A stretch of DNA of 16,821 nt from Trichomonas tenax (Eukaryota > Parabasalia > Trichomonadida > Trichomonadidae), in NCBI GenBank assembly GCA_023091735.1, contig JALKBU010001097.1:1-16821 (forward strand), read 5' to 3'. The stretch's first letter is position 1. Each line of letters opens with the position of its first letter. The translations under genes and the position numbers were made by a program. The notes under the pieces were generated by a model. That model was not told where the DNA came from, did not search any database, and saw only the letters and a list, made by a program, of their open reading frames with translations. Below are positions 7,013 to 16,011 of the stretch, piece after piece.

Positions 7013-7114
7013 TTAATAATGAAATTTGATGATGAATTTAAATTTCATTTTCGCTTCATTCGCTGTTACAGGACCTTTGTCTCGAGTCTGTTGAAACTTG
7101 TTGGAAGGCTTCAT
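7013..7114 (-). CDS. Small reading frame of 33 codons, doubtful
   Basis: ATG 7114 opens 33 codons whose first 22 residues (MKPSNKFQQTRDKGPVTANE...) are polar, with balanced codons unlike the A/T-rich flanks. The rest is Lys, Phe and Ile rich. It may be a small protein, or a remnant of a gene end fused to noise. It lies between the helicase 3' end and ankyrin pseudogene A on the same strand. No family recognised. Confidence 0.25.
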   Translation of the reverse strand: MKPSNKFQQTRDKGPVTANEAKMKFKFIIKFHY

Positions 7115-7197
7115 GTTTTTCTTACTGAGGTAACTAAATTTTAAATCCTATTTCAATTTTCAAAAAATATTTAAAATTTATCAAAACAAAATAAAAA

Positions 7198-9327
7198 TTA
7201 TTTATGCTGTTTTCTAACATATGCCTTACTCAGCTCTGCAATATCTTGGGCAATATCAGGATCTCTAAAGTTTTGAGGGATGTAGAAAGTAGGAGCTGCT
7301 TCACAAAGCCAATCTGGATTAATTGTAGAAACTGTTCGAAGATAATCAAGGTCAGTTTGATAGTATTCATCAAATAAAACCCATTTTTTATCTTCTATCA
7401 TTGAAGTTTCAAGAACACTGAACTTGATCTCAGCTTTTGTTTGTGTTTGGCCAGTAATAATCTGATATTTATCTTGTTGTCCAAGGCGGGCAACATTCAT
7501 GAAGCTTCCTTCAAGCAATGCTAAGAAGAATCTTTCATCATGGGGCTTACTATTATCTTCGCTTTCATCAGAATATCGTTTCATGGACATCAGAATACCT
7601 TTAAGCTGCTGAGCTGCACGATGCGCATTCTCAAGAGATCTTTTATGGAAAAAGTTATCCTTCGCCCAATTTACGCCACCTTTTCCTTGTCTGATATACT
7701 CATTATAAACACCAAGTAAGGTCAGGTGGTCTCCCTTCTCATTTAAGTATGGCTTATGAGCTTTTTCAGCCTCTGCTTTCTTATTTCTTGGCCGCAGGAA
7801 TATCTGACCTTGCTCGCTGAGAATAGCAACAATAGAAATAATATCTCTGGAAACACCATACTTTTTTGACGCAAGAAGAGCCTTAGCATATTTGGGCTCA
7901 ACAGGAAGCCTTGCCATCATATGGCCAATATCAGAAAGGACTTGAGTGGAACCGATCATACTTGCATCTTCAACTGGTGGATTAAATGCCCCAAGATGAT
8001 AAAGCTCCTCAAGGGCGCCAACAAGCAATTTGTAATGAGGGCGATCGAGAAATGGGAAGTGAACAATATCAGTAATATGAGCAGCAAGCATTAAGAGAAT
8101 CACCGAGCATAAATCGCTCCTTTGGATTTCAGGTACTTGTTGTTCCTCCATATTTGCATATTGTTCTTCAGTGTACATCCTGTAACAAATGCCATCGCGT
8201 GTACGGCCCGCACGTCCCTTTCTTTGGTTTGCAGCAGCCTTAGATATAAAAACTCTATTAAGAGAACTTTTTCGACTGCTTGGCGAGTAACCGCTTTGTT
8301 TGACATAACCACAGTCGATAACATAAACAACGCCATCAATTGTGACAGATGTCTCTGCTATGTTAGTGGAAACAACAACTTTCCGTGTCCCATTTGGTAA
8401 CTTTGAAAACACTTTCTGCTGCTTTTCAGAAGGAAGTGCTGCATAAAGAGGGAAGACCTCAGCCGCTACCAATGTGCCAGTAACACGTGTTCTTGAAACG
8501 CGGTCTCGAAGTATAGTGCATGCGCGCTCAATTTCATCTTCACCAGTCATAAAAATTAAGATGTCTCCGTCTGTATTATTATCTTCCAAGATTTCCATGC
8601 ATTTGTTTACAGCTGCCGTAATTTCATTTTGTACATTTTGTGGTTTATGATAAACATCAACGTTGAATTGACGTCCAGGAACTTTAAGTAAAGGTGGTTC
8701 GATATCACCATGTGTGAAGAATTTTACAAATTTTCCAGCATCAAGAGTTGCAGACATGATGATTATTTTGAGATCTGAGCGCGTTTTATTGATATTTTTA
8801 AGAATACCAATGATAATATCTGTATTAACTGTTCTTTCGTGGGCTTCGTCAATAATTACAACACCATATTTCGAAATATTCGGATCTGATATGAATTCTC
8901 TCATTAGAAGACCATCTGTCATGTAAATTAACCTAGTATTTTCGCTAACTTTGTCATCATATCGGACACTATAACCAACAACAGTTCCAAGTTGACAGTC
9001 CATTTCCTGGGCGACACGTTGAGCAATGCTAGTGGCTGCAACCTTTCTTGGCTGGGTACAAACAATTTTTTTACCAGGTGGACAAAGAGATTCATCAAGA
9101 ACAAACTGTGGAATCTGTGTTGTTTTGCCAGAACCTGTTTGACCTTCAATGATTATAATTGGGTTATCGCGAATTGCATTCACAATTTCATTTTTGTGTT
9201 CGTAGACAGGAAGTTTTCTTCTTGTTGCAAGAATCTCTTGGTACTGTTGAGAATATCGATTGCCTGTATATGGATTAATGTCTAAAGCTGTTGCTGTTTT
9301 CGACTTATCAGTGAAATCATCATACAT
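7198..9327 (-). CDS. PRP43: DEAH-box RNA helicase of the Prp43/DHX15 family
   Basis: The 709-residue protein is a DEAH/RHA helicase close to Prp43 (DHX15), which uses ATP to take apart the intron-lariat spliceosome and also works in ribosome maturation, driven by G-patch proteins. Motif I is GQTGSGKT (62-69), Ia TQPRKVAA (91-98), II DEAH (160-163), III SAT (192-194), IV IFMTGEDEIE, V TNIAETSVTIDGVVYVIDCG (near 332) and VI QRKGRAGR (near 370). Winged-helix, ratchet and OB-fold domains follow, as expected (FFLALLEGSFMNVARL...W-V-L-F-D-E-Y). The N-terminal extension is short, with N-P-Y-T-G-N-R-Y-S-Q-Q-Y matching Prp43. The N-terminus and overall length fit Prp43 better than Prp2, Prp16 or Prp22, which carry long leaders. 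Motif I has Gln where most DEAH proteins have Glu. The stop codon overlaps a TAAA signal. ATG 9327 lies 63 bases after the ankyrin gene's stop on the same strand. Confidence 0.93.
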   Translation of the reverse strand: MYDDFTDKSKTATALDINPYTGNRYSQQYQEILATRRKLPVYEHKNEIVNAIRDNPIIIIEGQTGSGKTTQIPQFVLDESLCPPGKKIVCTQPRKVAATSIAQRVAQEMDCQLGTVVGYSVRYDDKVSENTRLIYMTDGLLMREFISDPNISKYGVVIIDEAHERTVNTDIIIGILKNINKTRSDLKIIIMSATLDAGKFVKFFTHGDIEPPLLKVPGRQFNVDVYHKPQNVQNEITAAVNKCMEILEDNNTDGDILIFMTGEDEIERACTILRDRVSRTRVTGTLVAAEVFPLYAALPSEKQQKVFSKLPNGTRKVVVSTNIAETSVTIDGVVYVIDCGYVKQSGYSPSSRKSSLNRVFISKAAANQRKGRAGRTRDGICYRMYTEEQYANMEEQQVPEIQRSDLCSVILLMLAAHITDIVHFPFLDRPHYKLLVGALEELYHLGAFNPPVEDASMIGSTQVLSDIGHMMARLPVEPKYAKALLASKKYGVSRDIISIVAILSEQGQIFLRPRNKKAEAEKAHKPYLNEKGDHLTLLGVYNEYIRQGKGGVNWAKDNFFHKRSLENAHRAAQQLKGILMSMKRYSDESEDNSKPHDERFFLALLEGSFMNVARLGQQDKYQIITGQTQTKAEIKFSVLETSMIEDKKWVLFDEYYQTDLDYLRTVSTINPDWLCEAAPTFYIPQNFRDPDIAQDIAELSKAYVRKQHK

Positions 9328-9333
9328 TTTTAA

Positions 9334-9364
9334 ATAAGGTTAATAACATTTTAGAGATAAGGTT
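9334..9364 (-). promoter_or_regulatory. Duplicated AACCTTAT motif before the helicase start
   Basis: The minus strand carries AACCTTAT twice, at 9364-9357 and 9341-9334, within the 63-base gap upstream of helicase ATG 9327. No TCA-type initiator is present. A CCTTT-like motif is reported as an alternative trichomonad core promoter element that can replace the initiator. These copies are near but not exact matches, so the role is inferred. Confidence 0.3.
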
Positions 9365-9390
9365 ATCAAAAATTTTATAAAGAATATTGC

Positions 9391-12300
9391 TTATAAATCT
9401 TCTTCTTCAGCTTCTTCTTCATTAAACCAAAAATCAGAATCATCATCGTCATCTTCATACATGTCATATTCCTCAGTATCATCAAATAGTTCATCCATTG
9501 ACCTACGACGATATTCTTTCACCTTCTCAACAACAGAACTAAATTTCTCGGGCTTTAAGTTAAACATTAATGAATTCTCTTTGAGATTACCTATGTACGC
9601 TGTTCTTAAAGCAAGATTTTTCTGTGGGAGAGTACATGCACTAGCCAACGCTATCTCGCTTGGACCATAGCTGCAGATCCTAAAACGCCATTCGTTGAAA
9701 GGAATAGAACGCAGTCGACCTTCGTAATGATACTGAGCTTTATTATCTAATTCTAAAAACTGTGCGAATTCATTGTTCTTTATTTTTTCAATTTCAACAT
9801 CAATAAGGGGCAACAAAACATCAACGTAATATGTGTTACCAGAAGAATATTGGATTAATGCAGCGTTCATTGGTGACATACTCACAGTATGGTTCGGCTT
9901 CACTGTTTTAATAATAATATCGAAGCATTCACGGGCATTGTATTCTATTGCGGCATTTAATAAAGTGAGATTTTCTTCAACATATATATAATTAAGAGAA
10001 GCACCATATTCCAAAAACAATTGTAGGATGTCTGCTCTATTCATCGCTACTGCCTGAAGAACTGGACAATGCAAAGAATAGAATCCAGCTGCTTCGGTAA
10101 GAGAAGCATCTTTATTTAGTAAGGAGCTGATGATATCAATGTTACCAATTCTGGTAGCGAGAAATAGAAGATATGTGTTTTCTGGAGTCGGTATAATTAG
10201 ATCAACACCAGCCAATACCGAATATATATTTCTAAATGCAGCAGATGCGCTTTGTAAATGAAGAGAAATCAAGTCGTCAACTTCTTTTATATTTTGTGAA
10301 CTTTTCAGATTATTTATCATTAACGGTAGTAATATATGATTAAATTGAGCAGTGCATTGCCTAATTAAGTAGAGAGCATGTGGAATATTAGTTTCCTGTG
10401 AAAATACTTGACGAGCAAGTTCAGATAAACCTTCTAAATTCGAATCGATGCATTCTCTGTTTGAGGTTTCGATTTTCTCGAAAAGCTGCTTTTCGATGAG
10501 ATGCAATTTGCAATTAAAAGGAATCACATTAGTGGCATAAATTAAATCATTTCTTGATTCACTCATATGATAAGAATATCTTGCTTCTTCGGTGGCATCA
10601 ACATATGAGTTTATCATACGTTTAATTGCTGTGGTACAATGGTCATTAGTGACATAATCAGAGAGCGGCTTAAGGAGAAATGACTTGTATCCACTTTCTA
10701 AATAAAATAAAGCTATGTCTTTCCTGTGGCAACCAAAGGCGCGATCAAATGCTGGTAATCCATCAATAACTGTATCGATCCTAGCTCCATGATTAACAAG
10801 TAATTTGACTCTATCGAGTGGGAGCATCTCAGTATGATGGATGGCGAGACTTAAGGCAGCTACACTAATATCGAATGAAAATAATATTTCGAAAAATTGC
10901 TTTGTTAGCAATGAAGGTGTTGAATCTGAATAAAGCTGAACAAATATATTATCATTGATCTTTGTACCTTTAGGAACAAGATATGTTTCAGTTCTACAAG
11001 AATAAACGATAAGAGCTGAATCATCGAGTTTATCCCGATTTTGATGTATAAATTGTAGAAATTCAGGTGTTGTTGGCGAGTGTAGAGCAATTATAAAAGT
11101 TTCATTCATAGTCAATGTTCTTGTGAACAATTCACCTACAATTAATTTTGTACAATGCTGAATTTCAGGCGATGGATCAATACATAAAAGTAGTATATGA
11201 TTATTTGCTGCGCCACGAAATCGCTCATGTTGAAAGAGCTCGATTAACTTTCGAGTTGGGAGATTAGCCATTCTGATATCCCTTGTGAGCTGATTGATTT
11301 CATCAGGCGTTTTTGTACGCTCAACAAAGATATTGATATCAAAATTCTGTGAAGTCTGGAAGTTTCGAGATAAAAATTCAACTATTTCGGGAATCGTCAA
11401 ATACTTAGAATTCGAAGGACTGGCAAGTAATAAATCTCTTTTTTCGTGATCAATCAAGTATTTTGCTTGTTCATCATTAAGAGGTAATTGTTCAACGAAG
11501 CATGACATCATTTCATTCTCCATGTACTTAGAAAAGTTGATATGCTTTTGATTGACGGGATCTAGAAGATAAGCTAGCAATAGCTTTTTCGTTTCCAAGT
11601 CTTCATTAAATTGGATATTAAAAGAAAATATATCCTTCATGATTTGTTTCTTTAGATTTTTGTAAAAGAATTGCTGAAAAACATATATTGATAAAATCTT
11701 ATCGAAAATTTCAGATGGCAAATCGAGGCCAGTGTAATATTTGATTAGGCAAGGAATTGAAGGAATATTGTTAACAAGCAGTTCCTTATTTGACTCAAAA
11801 TCGTTCTTAAACACATCCGACGATGTTATGAATTCTACAACTTTTAATATTTGTTCATAGCCCTCTTTGCTCATTGGAAGATTTATTATTTCCTTCTCTT
11901 GTGATACGCTAAATTGGGTGATAAAATTTGGACGTTTGTTTTGTTTTATTTGGACTGGAATAACTTTCATCTCGGAAACTAATTGCGCTTGTTCCGCTGT
12001 AATGAGATTTCGAGCAGTTAAATTGTGGAGCAAAAGCTTATCATTAATAGGAAGTATAGAACACAGATTAATAATATCAAATGTTGTGAATGAATTCCAA
12101 ACAGTTGGGGTTTCTGCGATTAAATTTGCGAGTTGAATTAAATCAGATTGATAGGAAAATCCAGAATAAAAGTATCTCACAAGTGTAACAATAGCTTCTT
12201 CGGAGCTGTATAAAGAAATAAATTCTGAATATAAGCTCGGCCAAACAATGGGAGATTTGGCGAAAAGAATCAAACATTGCTGAGAAGTGAATAACTTGCC

Positions 12301-13800
12301 ATACTCTCGAAGAAGATGACCTAATTCATCAAGTTTAATATTTTCAATAGCATATTCAACGGCTTTGTAGGCATTTGTTTTATCAAGGGGTATTCCACGC
12401 ACAAATGCTCCAAATGCAGAATATTTATCATTTGTTGAGAAATTAGATATGATTGAATAAATTTCGGGGAATTTATCTTTAATGATGGAAACTTCAGTTT
12501 GCTGAATTGATATTTTCTTGAACATCGGATGAGTTACCAATTCCTTTAGATGAAATTGTGTTCTTGAACTTAAAGCCTGTGAAAACAAACGTTCAAAAAT
12601 CTGGAAGCTGGCATTATCCAAAAAGTTCTGAATAATTTTTGGATCATTTTCTTCAAAGAAATTATTTAAGGTATACATTGTTGATTTTGATATTTCTCTT
12701 GAAAGCTCAAGCTTTCCATCTAATTGGGCGGCAGATAATAAATCGGTCATGTTGATTAATTTATTGGAAACAGTGAGTGCTTTAAGTGCTTTAATAGACA
12801 TAGTCTCTGTAAATGCAAATTCTGATAAAGCAGTAGATAGTTGTTGCTCATTTAAATATTGCTCTTGCAAAAAGTCATAGATTTCATCTTGGCGGAAGAT
12901 TAAAGGAATATTGATATAGTTTTGGAAATCAACATTATGTTGAAGTAAAATCCTCAAAATTTCCATGTTTCCACCACAAATTGCAGCACCTTGGATATCT
13001 GTTAGCGGTAGCTTATTATTTAAGAGGAATTTAAATGAGTTGATAGCCCCATAATAAGCCGTAATTTGAATCAGAGATATTTGTCTTTGCATCAAAAAAT
13101 ATTGTTCATTTAAACTAGGCAAGTTAATAAAATAATCAACATCATCTTTGATTGCTGCGTCAATAACAGGGAATATTGACCAATTTAAAGGTTCAGACAA
13201 ATCAGGTTTTGCTTGTTTGAATATAATTCTTGTAATCTGAGCAAGATAATAATTTTGGTTGGCACAGAGTTGATTGGATTCAACGACGCTACCAAGGCCA
13301 TTTTGAAATAAATAGAAGGAGAACATTGGGGTGGCATTGAGATGACTTCTTGCAAAAAGACGTAAAGTTTTACTTAACTTAGAGTACAAATACACATAAT
13401 CTCTTACGCGGGTAGGATGGATAAAAATATTAATTTCAAGCTCTCGAAGTCCGATATTTATATTTTCTTCAATAAAATTGAGTAAATTCGAGGTCTGTTC
13501 ATCATTTCCTGAATTGTAGCAAGAAAATAATTGTTGAATTTGATATATTTGTTGCATATTTTCAGATAATTCAATTTGACAAACATCAAGAGGACGATTA
13601 ATTAATATATTTCTCGAATTCTGTGGAGAAAAATTGTTGTACAAGGACATAGAACCAGTGGATAAAAGGATTCCGGCTACCAACTCGGAAATTGGTTGAT
13701 CTGTAGGTACTACAGAGCGATAATGAGGCCCTTCGATATGTATCTGACGCTTGAGGATCGGGTTATTGCCAGAGTAATAGTACGATGTCTTATACATCAT
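9391..13800 (-). CDS. Giant ankyrin/DUF3447-type protein with acidic tail
   Basis: This 1469-residue protein belongs to the large trichomonad ankyrin/DUF3447 class. Residues about 220-310 show the DUF3447 pattern (LIQITAYYGAINSFKFLL...ICGGNMEILRIL...FRQDEIYDFL). Further ankyrin-like units appear near 985-1040 (L-L-V-N-H-G-A-R-I-D...D-R-A-F-G-C-H-R-K-D-I-A) and 1200-1300 (YLLFLATRIGNIDIISSLL, AVAMNRADILQLFLEYGASL, LNAAIEYNARECFDIII). The 600 or so residues between are helical, with only faint repeat character. The C-terminus (about 1436-1469) is strongly acidic, a run of Asp and Glu broken by Tyr and Trp. No signal peptide or membrane helix is visible, so it is probably a cytoplasmic or nuclear scaffold. 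The partner is unknown. Two adjacent ATG codons open the gene; ATG 13800 is taken. Unlike the ankyrin copies at 6011-6986, it is intact. Confidence 0.85.
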   Translation of the reverse strand: MMYKTSYYYSGNNPILKRQIHIEGPHYRSVVPTDQPISELVAGILLSTGSMSLYNNFSPQNSRNILINRPLDVCQIELSENMQQIYQIQQLFSCYNSGNDEQTSNLLNFIEENINIGLRELEINIFIHPTRVRDYVYLYSKLSKTLRLFARSHLNATPMFSFYLFQNGLGSVVESNQLCANQNYYLAQITRIIFKQAKPDLSEPLNWSIFPVIDAAIKDDVDYFINLPSLNEQYFLMQRQISLIQITAYYGAINSFKFLLNNKLPLTDIQGAAICGGNMEILRILLQHNVDFQNYINIPLIFRQDEIYDFLQEQYLNEQQLSTALSEFAFTETMSIKALKALTVSNKLINMTDLLSAAQLDGKLELSREISKSTMYTLNNFFEENDPKIIQNFLDNASFQIFERLFSQALSSRTQFHLKELVTHPMFKKISIQQTEVSIIKDKFPEIYSIISNFSTNDKYSAFGAFVRGIPLDKTNAYKAVEYAIENIKLDELGHLLREYGKLFTSQQCLILFAKSPIVWPSLYSEFISLYSSEEAIVTLVRYFYSGFSYQSDLIQLANLIAETPTVWNSFTTFDIINLCSILPINDKLLLHNLTARNLITAEQAQLVSEMKVIPVQIKQNKRPNFITQFSVSQEKEIINLPMSKEGYEQILKVVEFITSSDVFKNDFESNKELLVNNIPSIPCLIKYYTGLDLPSEIFDKILSIYVFQQFFYKNLKKQIMKDIFSFNIQFNEDLETKKLLLAYLLDPVNQKHINFSKYMENEMMSCFVEQLPLNDEQAKYLIDHEKRDLLLASPSNSKYLTIPEIVEFLSRNFQTSQNFDINIFVERTKTPDEINQLTRDIRMANLPTRKLIELFQHERFRGAANNHILLLCIDPSPEIQHCTKLIVGELFTRTLTMNETFIIALHSPTTPEFLQFIHQNRDKLDDSALIVYSCRTETYLVPKGTKINDNIFVQLYSDSTPSLLTKQFFEILFSFDISVAALSLAIHHTEMLPLDRVKLLVNHGARIDTVIDGLPAFDRAFGCHRKDIALFYLESGYKSFLLKPLSDYVTNDHCTTAIKRMINSYVDATEEARYSYHMSESRNDLIYATNVIPFNCKLHLIEKQLFEKIETSNRECIDSNLEGLSELARQVFSQETNIPHALYLIRQCTAQFNHILLPLMINNLKSSQNIKEVDDLISLHLQSASAAFRNIYSVLAGVDLIIPTPENTYLLFLATRIGNIDIISSLLNKDASLTEAAGFYSLHCPVLQAVAMNRADILQLFLEYGASLNYIYVEENLTLLNAAIEYNARECFDIIIKTVKPNHTVSMSPMNAALIQYSSGNTYYVDVLLPLIDVEIEKIKNNEFAQFLELDNKAQYHYEGRLRSIPFNEWRFRICSYGPSEIALASACTLPQKNLALRTAYIGNLKENSLMFNLKPEKFSSVVEKVKEYRRRSMDELFDDTEEYDMYEDDDDDSDFWFNEEEAEEEDL

Positions 13801-13923
13801 GATGATACGACTTTATTATTAAAAAATGATTGATTGAAAAACGTCATGTAAAATATTTTTATTTGACAGCTTCAATGTCTTAAAAGTGACAGCTCTTTTT
13901 CGGGCCAAAATCTAGAAAAAATA
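13801..13923. promoter_or_regulatory. Short bidirectional promoter region
   Basis: This 123-base gap separates the divergent ankyrin gene and eIF3d and must hold both promoters. On the minus strand TCATT (13829-13825) fits the trichomonad initiator and would give a 27-base leader for the ankyrin gene. No exact initiator is seen before the eIF3d ATG. The segment aaaagtgacagctc (about 13880-13893) is G+C richer than its surroundings and could be an upstream element. Confidence 0.4.
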
Positions 13924-15315
13924 ATGCAACAAGTCGACCCAGATATCGATGTTACAGAATTCTGCAACGCCTTCACAGGTGCTGCCCACAACTATGGATG
14001 GATTTACCCAACTGAAATCTCTGAAGAACTCTACAGAACAGTCACATACACATCCATTTGGACATTCACTGCCCCAATCCTCAACTTCAAGCTCAGACAG
14101 ACATTCGAGTGGAATCCAGATCAAGGCCTGAGCAAGACTGCGATCAAGCGTCGTACCGTCGCTACAGCTTCACCATACGATTTCCATGGCTTAGTCGAAC
14201 CACAGGTTGACTGGGACTTCTTCACTGTTTTCGAAGCGGCTGTTCTTAACGACGCATCATACACTGGCAAAATCATCGAAGAAGATATCAAATTCACAGG
14301 AAAGGCGAAGGTTTTCAATACAAGCATTCTTTCAACACGCCCTACAAGAAAACGCCCTCTCCCAGAATGCACATACAAGGAAGAAAGCCCAATCATGGAA
14401 GATCCAGTTTTCAACGAGATCCGCCAGCAGAAGACTAAGTCAGCTCTTCGCGTTTTCACAACAGCCAAAGTTCTTGCTTCTATTTCAGTCGTTAACAGAT
14501 CTGTTTGCCCATTCGAACTTGTTTTCAAGAAAGAAGGAAATGACCTCTTCGTCTACACACGTGCAAACGAATCTGCTGCTGTTCTCGAATCTTCTCTCGA
14601 AACAGTTACAATTCCAGTTAACCAGAGACGTGATGACACAAGAGAAGACTTCCTCAAGGGTCTTGTTGAATCCTCCAACATTGCAGCACAATTTGTTGCA
14701 GCTGCAAACTCTGGTGAAGGCAATACATTCACACTTGGTGAAGATGTTGAACATTCTAGTGATGATGATGCTTCTAAGCCATATGTTTACCGCCGTTTCA
14801 TCCTCAACGAAATTGAATACATTGTTCGTTGTGAAATCGACTGTCTTCGTGATCCAATCCAGGAAGGTGAGAGACCATCCCTTGCTATTTGCAGAACTTT
14901 CAACAACTTCCCGACTCAACTTCGTTCAACAAATTGGGACAAGGACCTCGAAAAGCAGCGTTCATCTCTTCTCCTTGCCGAAGTCAAGGATAACTGCAAT
15001 CTTTTCGCCAAATGGGTTGCAATCGGTAGGTTAATGCAATGTAACCAAATCTTTATCGCTTTCGTTGAAAGGAAGTCTCCATCAAATAGAAATTCACACG
15101 TTATATGCGCAGCTGAACGTCAGAATTATTCTCGTGGTGCTTCTATTATCACCCTTTCTGAGCAGAGCATGATGGGTATGATCTATCAAATATTCCAGAA
15201 GATGATTCCTGCTCAAGATGGTATTTATCACTTCCAGCGTGATCCAGTTCATAGATGCGCTAAGATTTTCCATGATCCAAAGGCAAAGTCTAGAATTGCA
15301 GAAACATGGAACTAA
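13924..15315 (+). CDS. EIF3D: Translation initiation factor eIF3 subunit d
   Basis: The 463-residue protein is eIF3d, the cap-binding subunit of eIF3, which joins the 40S ribosome and can bind mRNA caps independently of eIF4E. Recognised parts are the central fold (D-P-V...V-F-T-T-A-K-V-L-A-S-I near 182-205), PYVYRRFILNEIEYIVRCEID (about 287-307), and the C-terminal block NWDKDLEKQR...AEVKDNCNLFAKW...R-N-S-H-V-I-C-A-A-E-R-Q-N-Y. These align with animal eIF3d along its length. Compared with the 548-residue human form it lacks much of the basic N-terminal region and the acidic C-terminal tail. Codons are far richer in C-ending forms than in neighbouring genes, as in highly expressed trichomonad genes. 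The stop codon is embedded in CTAAATA, so it overlaps the TAAA polyadenylation signal. There is no intron. Confidence 0.92.
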   Translation: MQQVDPDIDVTEFCNAFTGAAHNYGWIYPTEISEELYRTVTYTSIWTFTAPILNFKLRQTFEWNPDQGLSKTAIKRRTVATASPYDFHGLVEPQVDWDFFTVFEAAVLNDASYTGKIIEEDIKFTGKAKVFNTSILSTRPTRKRPLPECTYKEESPIMEDPVFNEIRQQKTKSALRVFTTAKVLASISVVNRSVCPFELVFKKEGNDLFVYTRANESAAVLESSLETVTIPVNQRRDDTREDFLKGLVESSNIAAQFVAAANSGEGNTFTLGEDVEHSSDDDASKPYVYRRFILNEIEYIVRCEIDCLRDPIQEGERPSLAICRTFNNFPTQLRSTNWDKDLEKQRSSLLLAEVKDNCNLFAKWVAIGRLMQCNQIFIAFVERKSPSNRNSHVICAAERQNYSRGASIITLSEQSMMGMIYQIFQKMIPAQDGIYHFQRDPVHRCAKIFHDPKAKSRIAETWN

Positions 15316-15602
15316 ATATTTATTTTTCAATTATTTATTTTACGGTGCTTGATTTAAACTTGTAATTAGATTTGTTTTAATTTGAATTATTTCGAAATTA
15401 CAAATTGTCCAAATGCTTTAAGGATAGTAGTATATATGTGGAGGTTATTTGCCAAAATTTGCAAAGCCACCTATGGCGTCATTTTTGAAGGATTTAAGTC
15501 AATACTTCCGACAGTCTAAATGATTTAATTTTACAATTTCACAAGTTTGCAAATTTGAACGTGCTAACTTGATTATGATATCATATGTTTGTTATATTTT
15601 AT
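15316..15602. other. Intergenic DNA at the border between host and element-like sequence
   Basis: No gene is supported here. The stretch holds the 3' region of eIF3d and a moderately mixed segment (15420-15520) with tttgccaaaatttgcaaa, a short inverted repeat. It then passes into A/T-rich DNA leading to the 20-base repeat at 15603. An element edge may lie here, but I cannot see a target-site duplication. Confidence 0.4.
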
Positions 15603-15622
15603 AAAAACTAAGTTAATTTTTT
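15603..15622 (+). repeat. Right copy of the 20-base inverted repeat
   Basis: AAAAACTAAGTTAATTTTTT is identical to the minus strand at 256-275. It lies 24 bases before ATG 15647 of an outward-facing small frame, mirroring its place before the partial gene at the left edge. Confidence 0.45.
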
Positions 15623-15646
15623 TATTTCTTACATAAACAGCCGACA

Positions 15647-15742
15647 ATGGCGAATATCAAAAATGATAAAATAGATGAAAGAGTTATTGATGACGGAGTA
15701 CCTTTTTATATTTTTAGATTTAAAGGTAAACATTTTATTTAA
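15647..15742 (+). CDS. Small 31-residue reading frame, probably a gene remnant
   Basis: ATG 15647 opens 31 residues (start MANIKNDKIDERVIDDGVP) with an ordinary charged composition before ending at TAA 15740-15742. It follows the 20-base repeat and an A/T-rich leader of the type seen before the KilA-N genes further right. Its end overlaps the stop of the opposing frame at 15739 by three to four bases. It could be the 5' end of an element gene cut off by a rearrangement. Family not recognised. Confidence 0.35.
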   Translation: MANIKNDKIDERVIDDGVPFYIFRFKGKHFI

Positions 15743-15951
15743 TTTGCATGTAGTGTTTTCTTGAATATCTTCTTATTATTCGCATAGTACTCTTTAAATT
15801 CATCAACAGTTTCAAATGTTTTTGATTCAGTAATTGGTTTTATTATTTTGAGTTTTGTTTCTTTTTGATCATGTTCGATTAAATTTGGTTTTTCTTTTTC
15901 TTGTTTATATTCATCTTCATCTTTTTCAATTATTTTTAAAATTGGTTTCAT
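15739..15951 (-). pseudogene. Small charged protein of Maverick type, probably C-terminally truncated
   Basis: ATG 15951 opens 70 residues rich in Lys and Glu, with a start of the form M-K-P-I-L-K-I-I-E-K-D and a segment S-K-T-F-E-T-V-D-E-F-K-E-Y-Y-A. I recall this pattern from longer multicopy proteins encoded by trichomonad Maverick/Polinton-like elements, in which the chain continues well beyond the point where this one stops. That recall is not checked. The frame ends where it meets the opposing frame at 15647-15742, consistent with a rearrangement joint. It is divergent from the broken glycine-rich frame to its right. Confidence 0.45.
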
Positions 15952-16011
15952 TTCATACTAATAAAAATCTTAATATATCAACATAAATTAGTTTTTTTAT
16001 TTAATAAATTC

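Noticed and set aside
8100..9285. Frames of 70-97 codons on either strand within the helicase gene
   Set aside because: The helicase frame carries every DEAH motif in order, so these are shadows.
14121..14919. Long minus-strand frames opposite eIF3d
   Set aside because: Antisense shadows created by the biased codon use of eIF3d; no recognisable domain.
14207..15034. 275-residue plus-strand frame inside eIF3d
   Set aside because: It is a shadow of a conserved gene whose own frame aligns with eIF3d throughout; Ser/Leu/Gln-rich composition is a by-product of that gene's codon bias.
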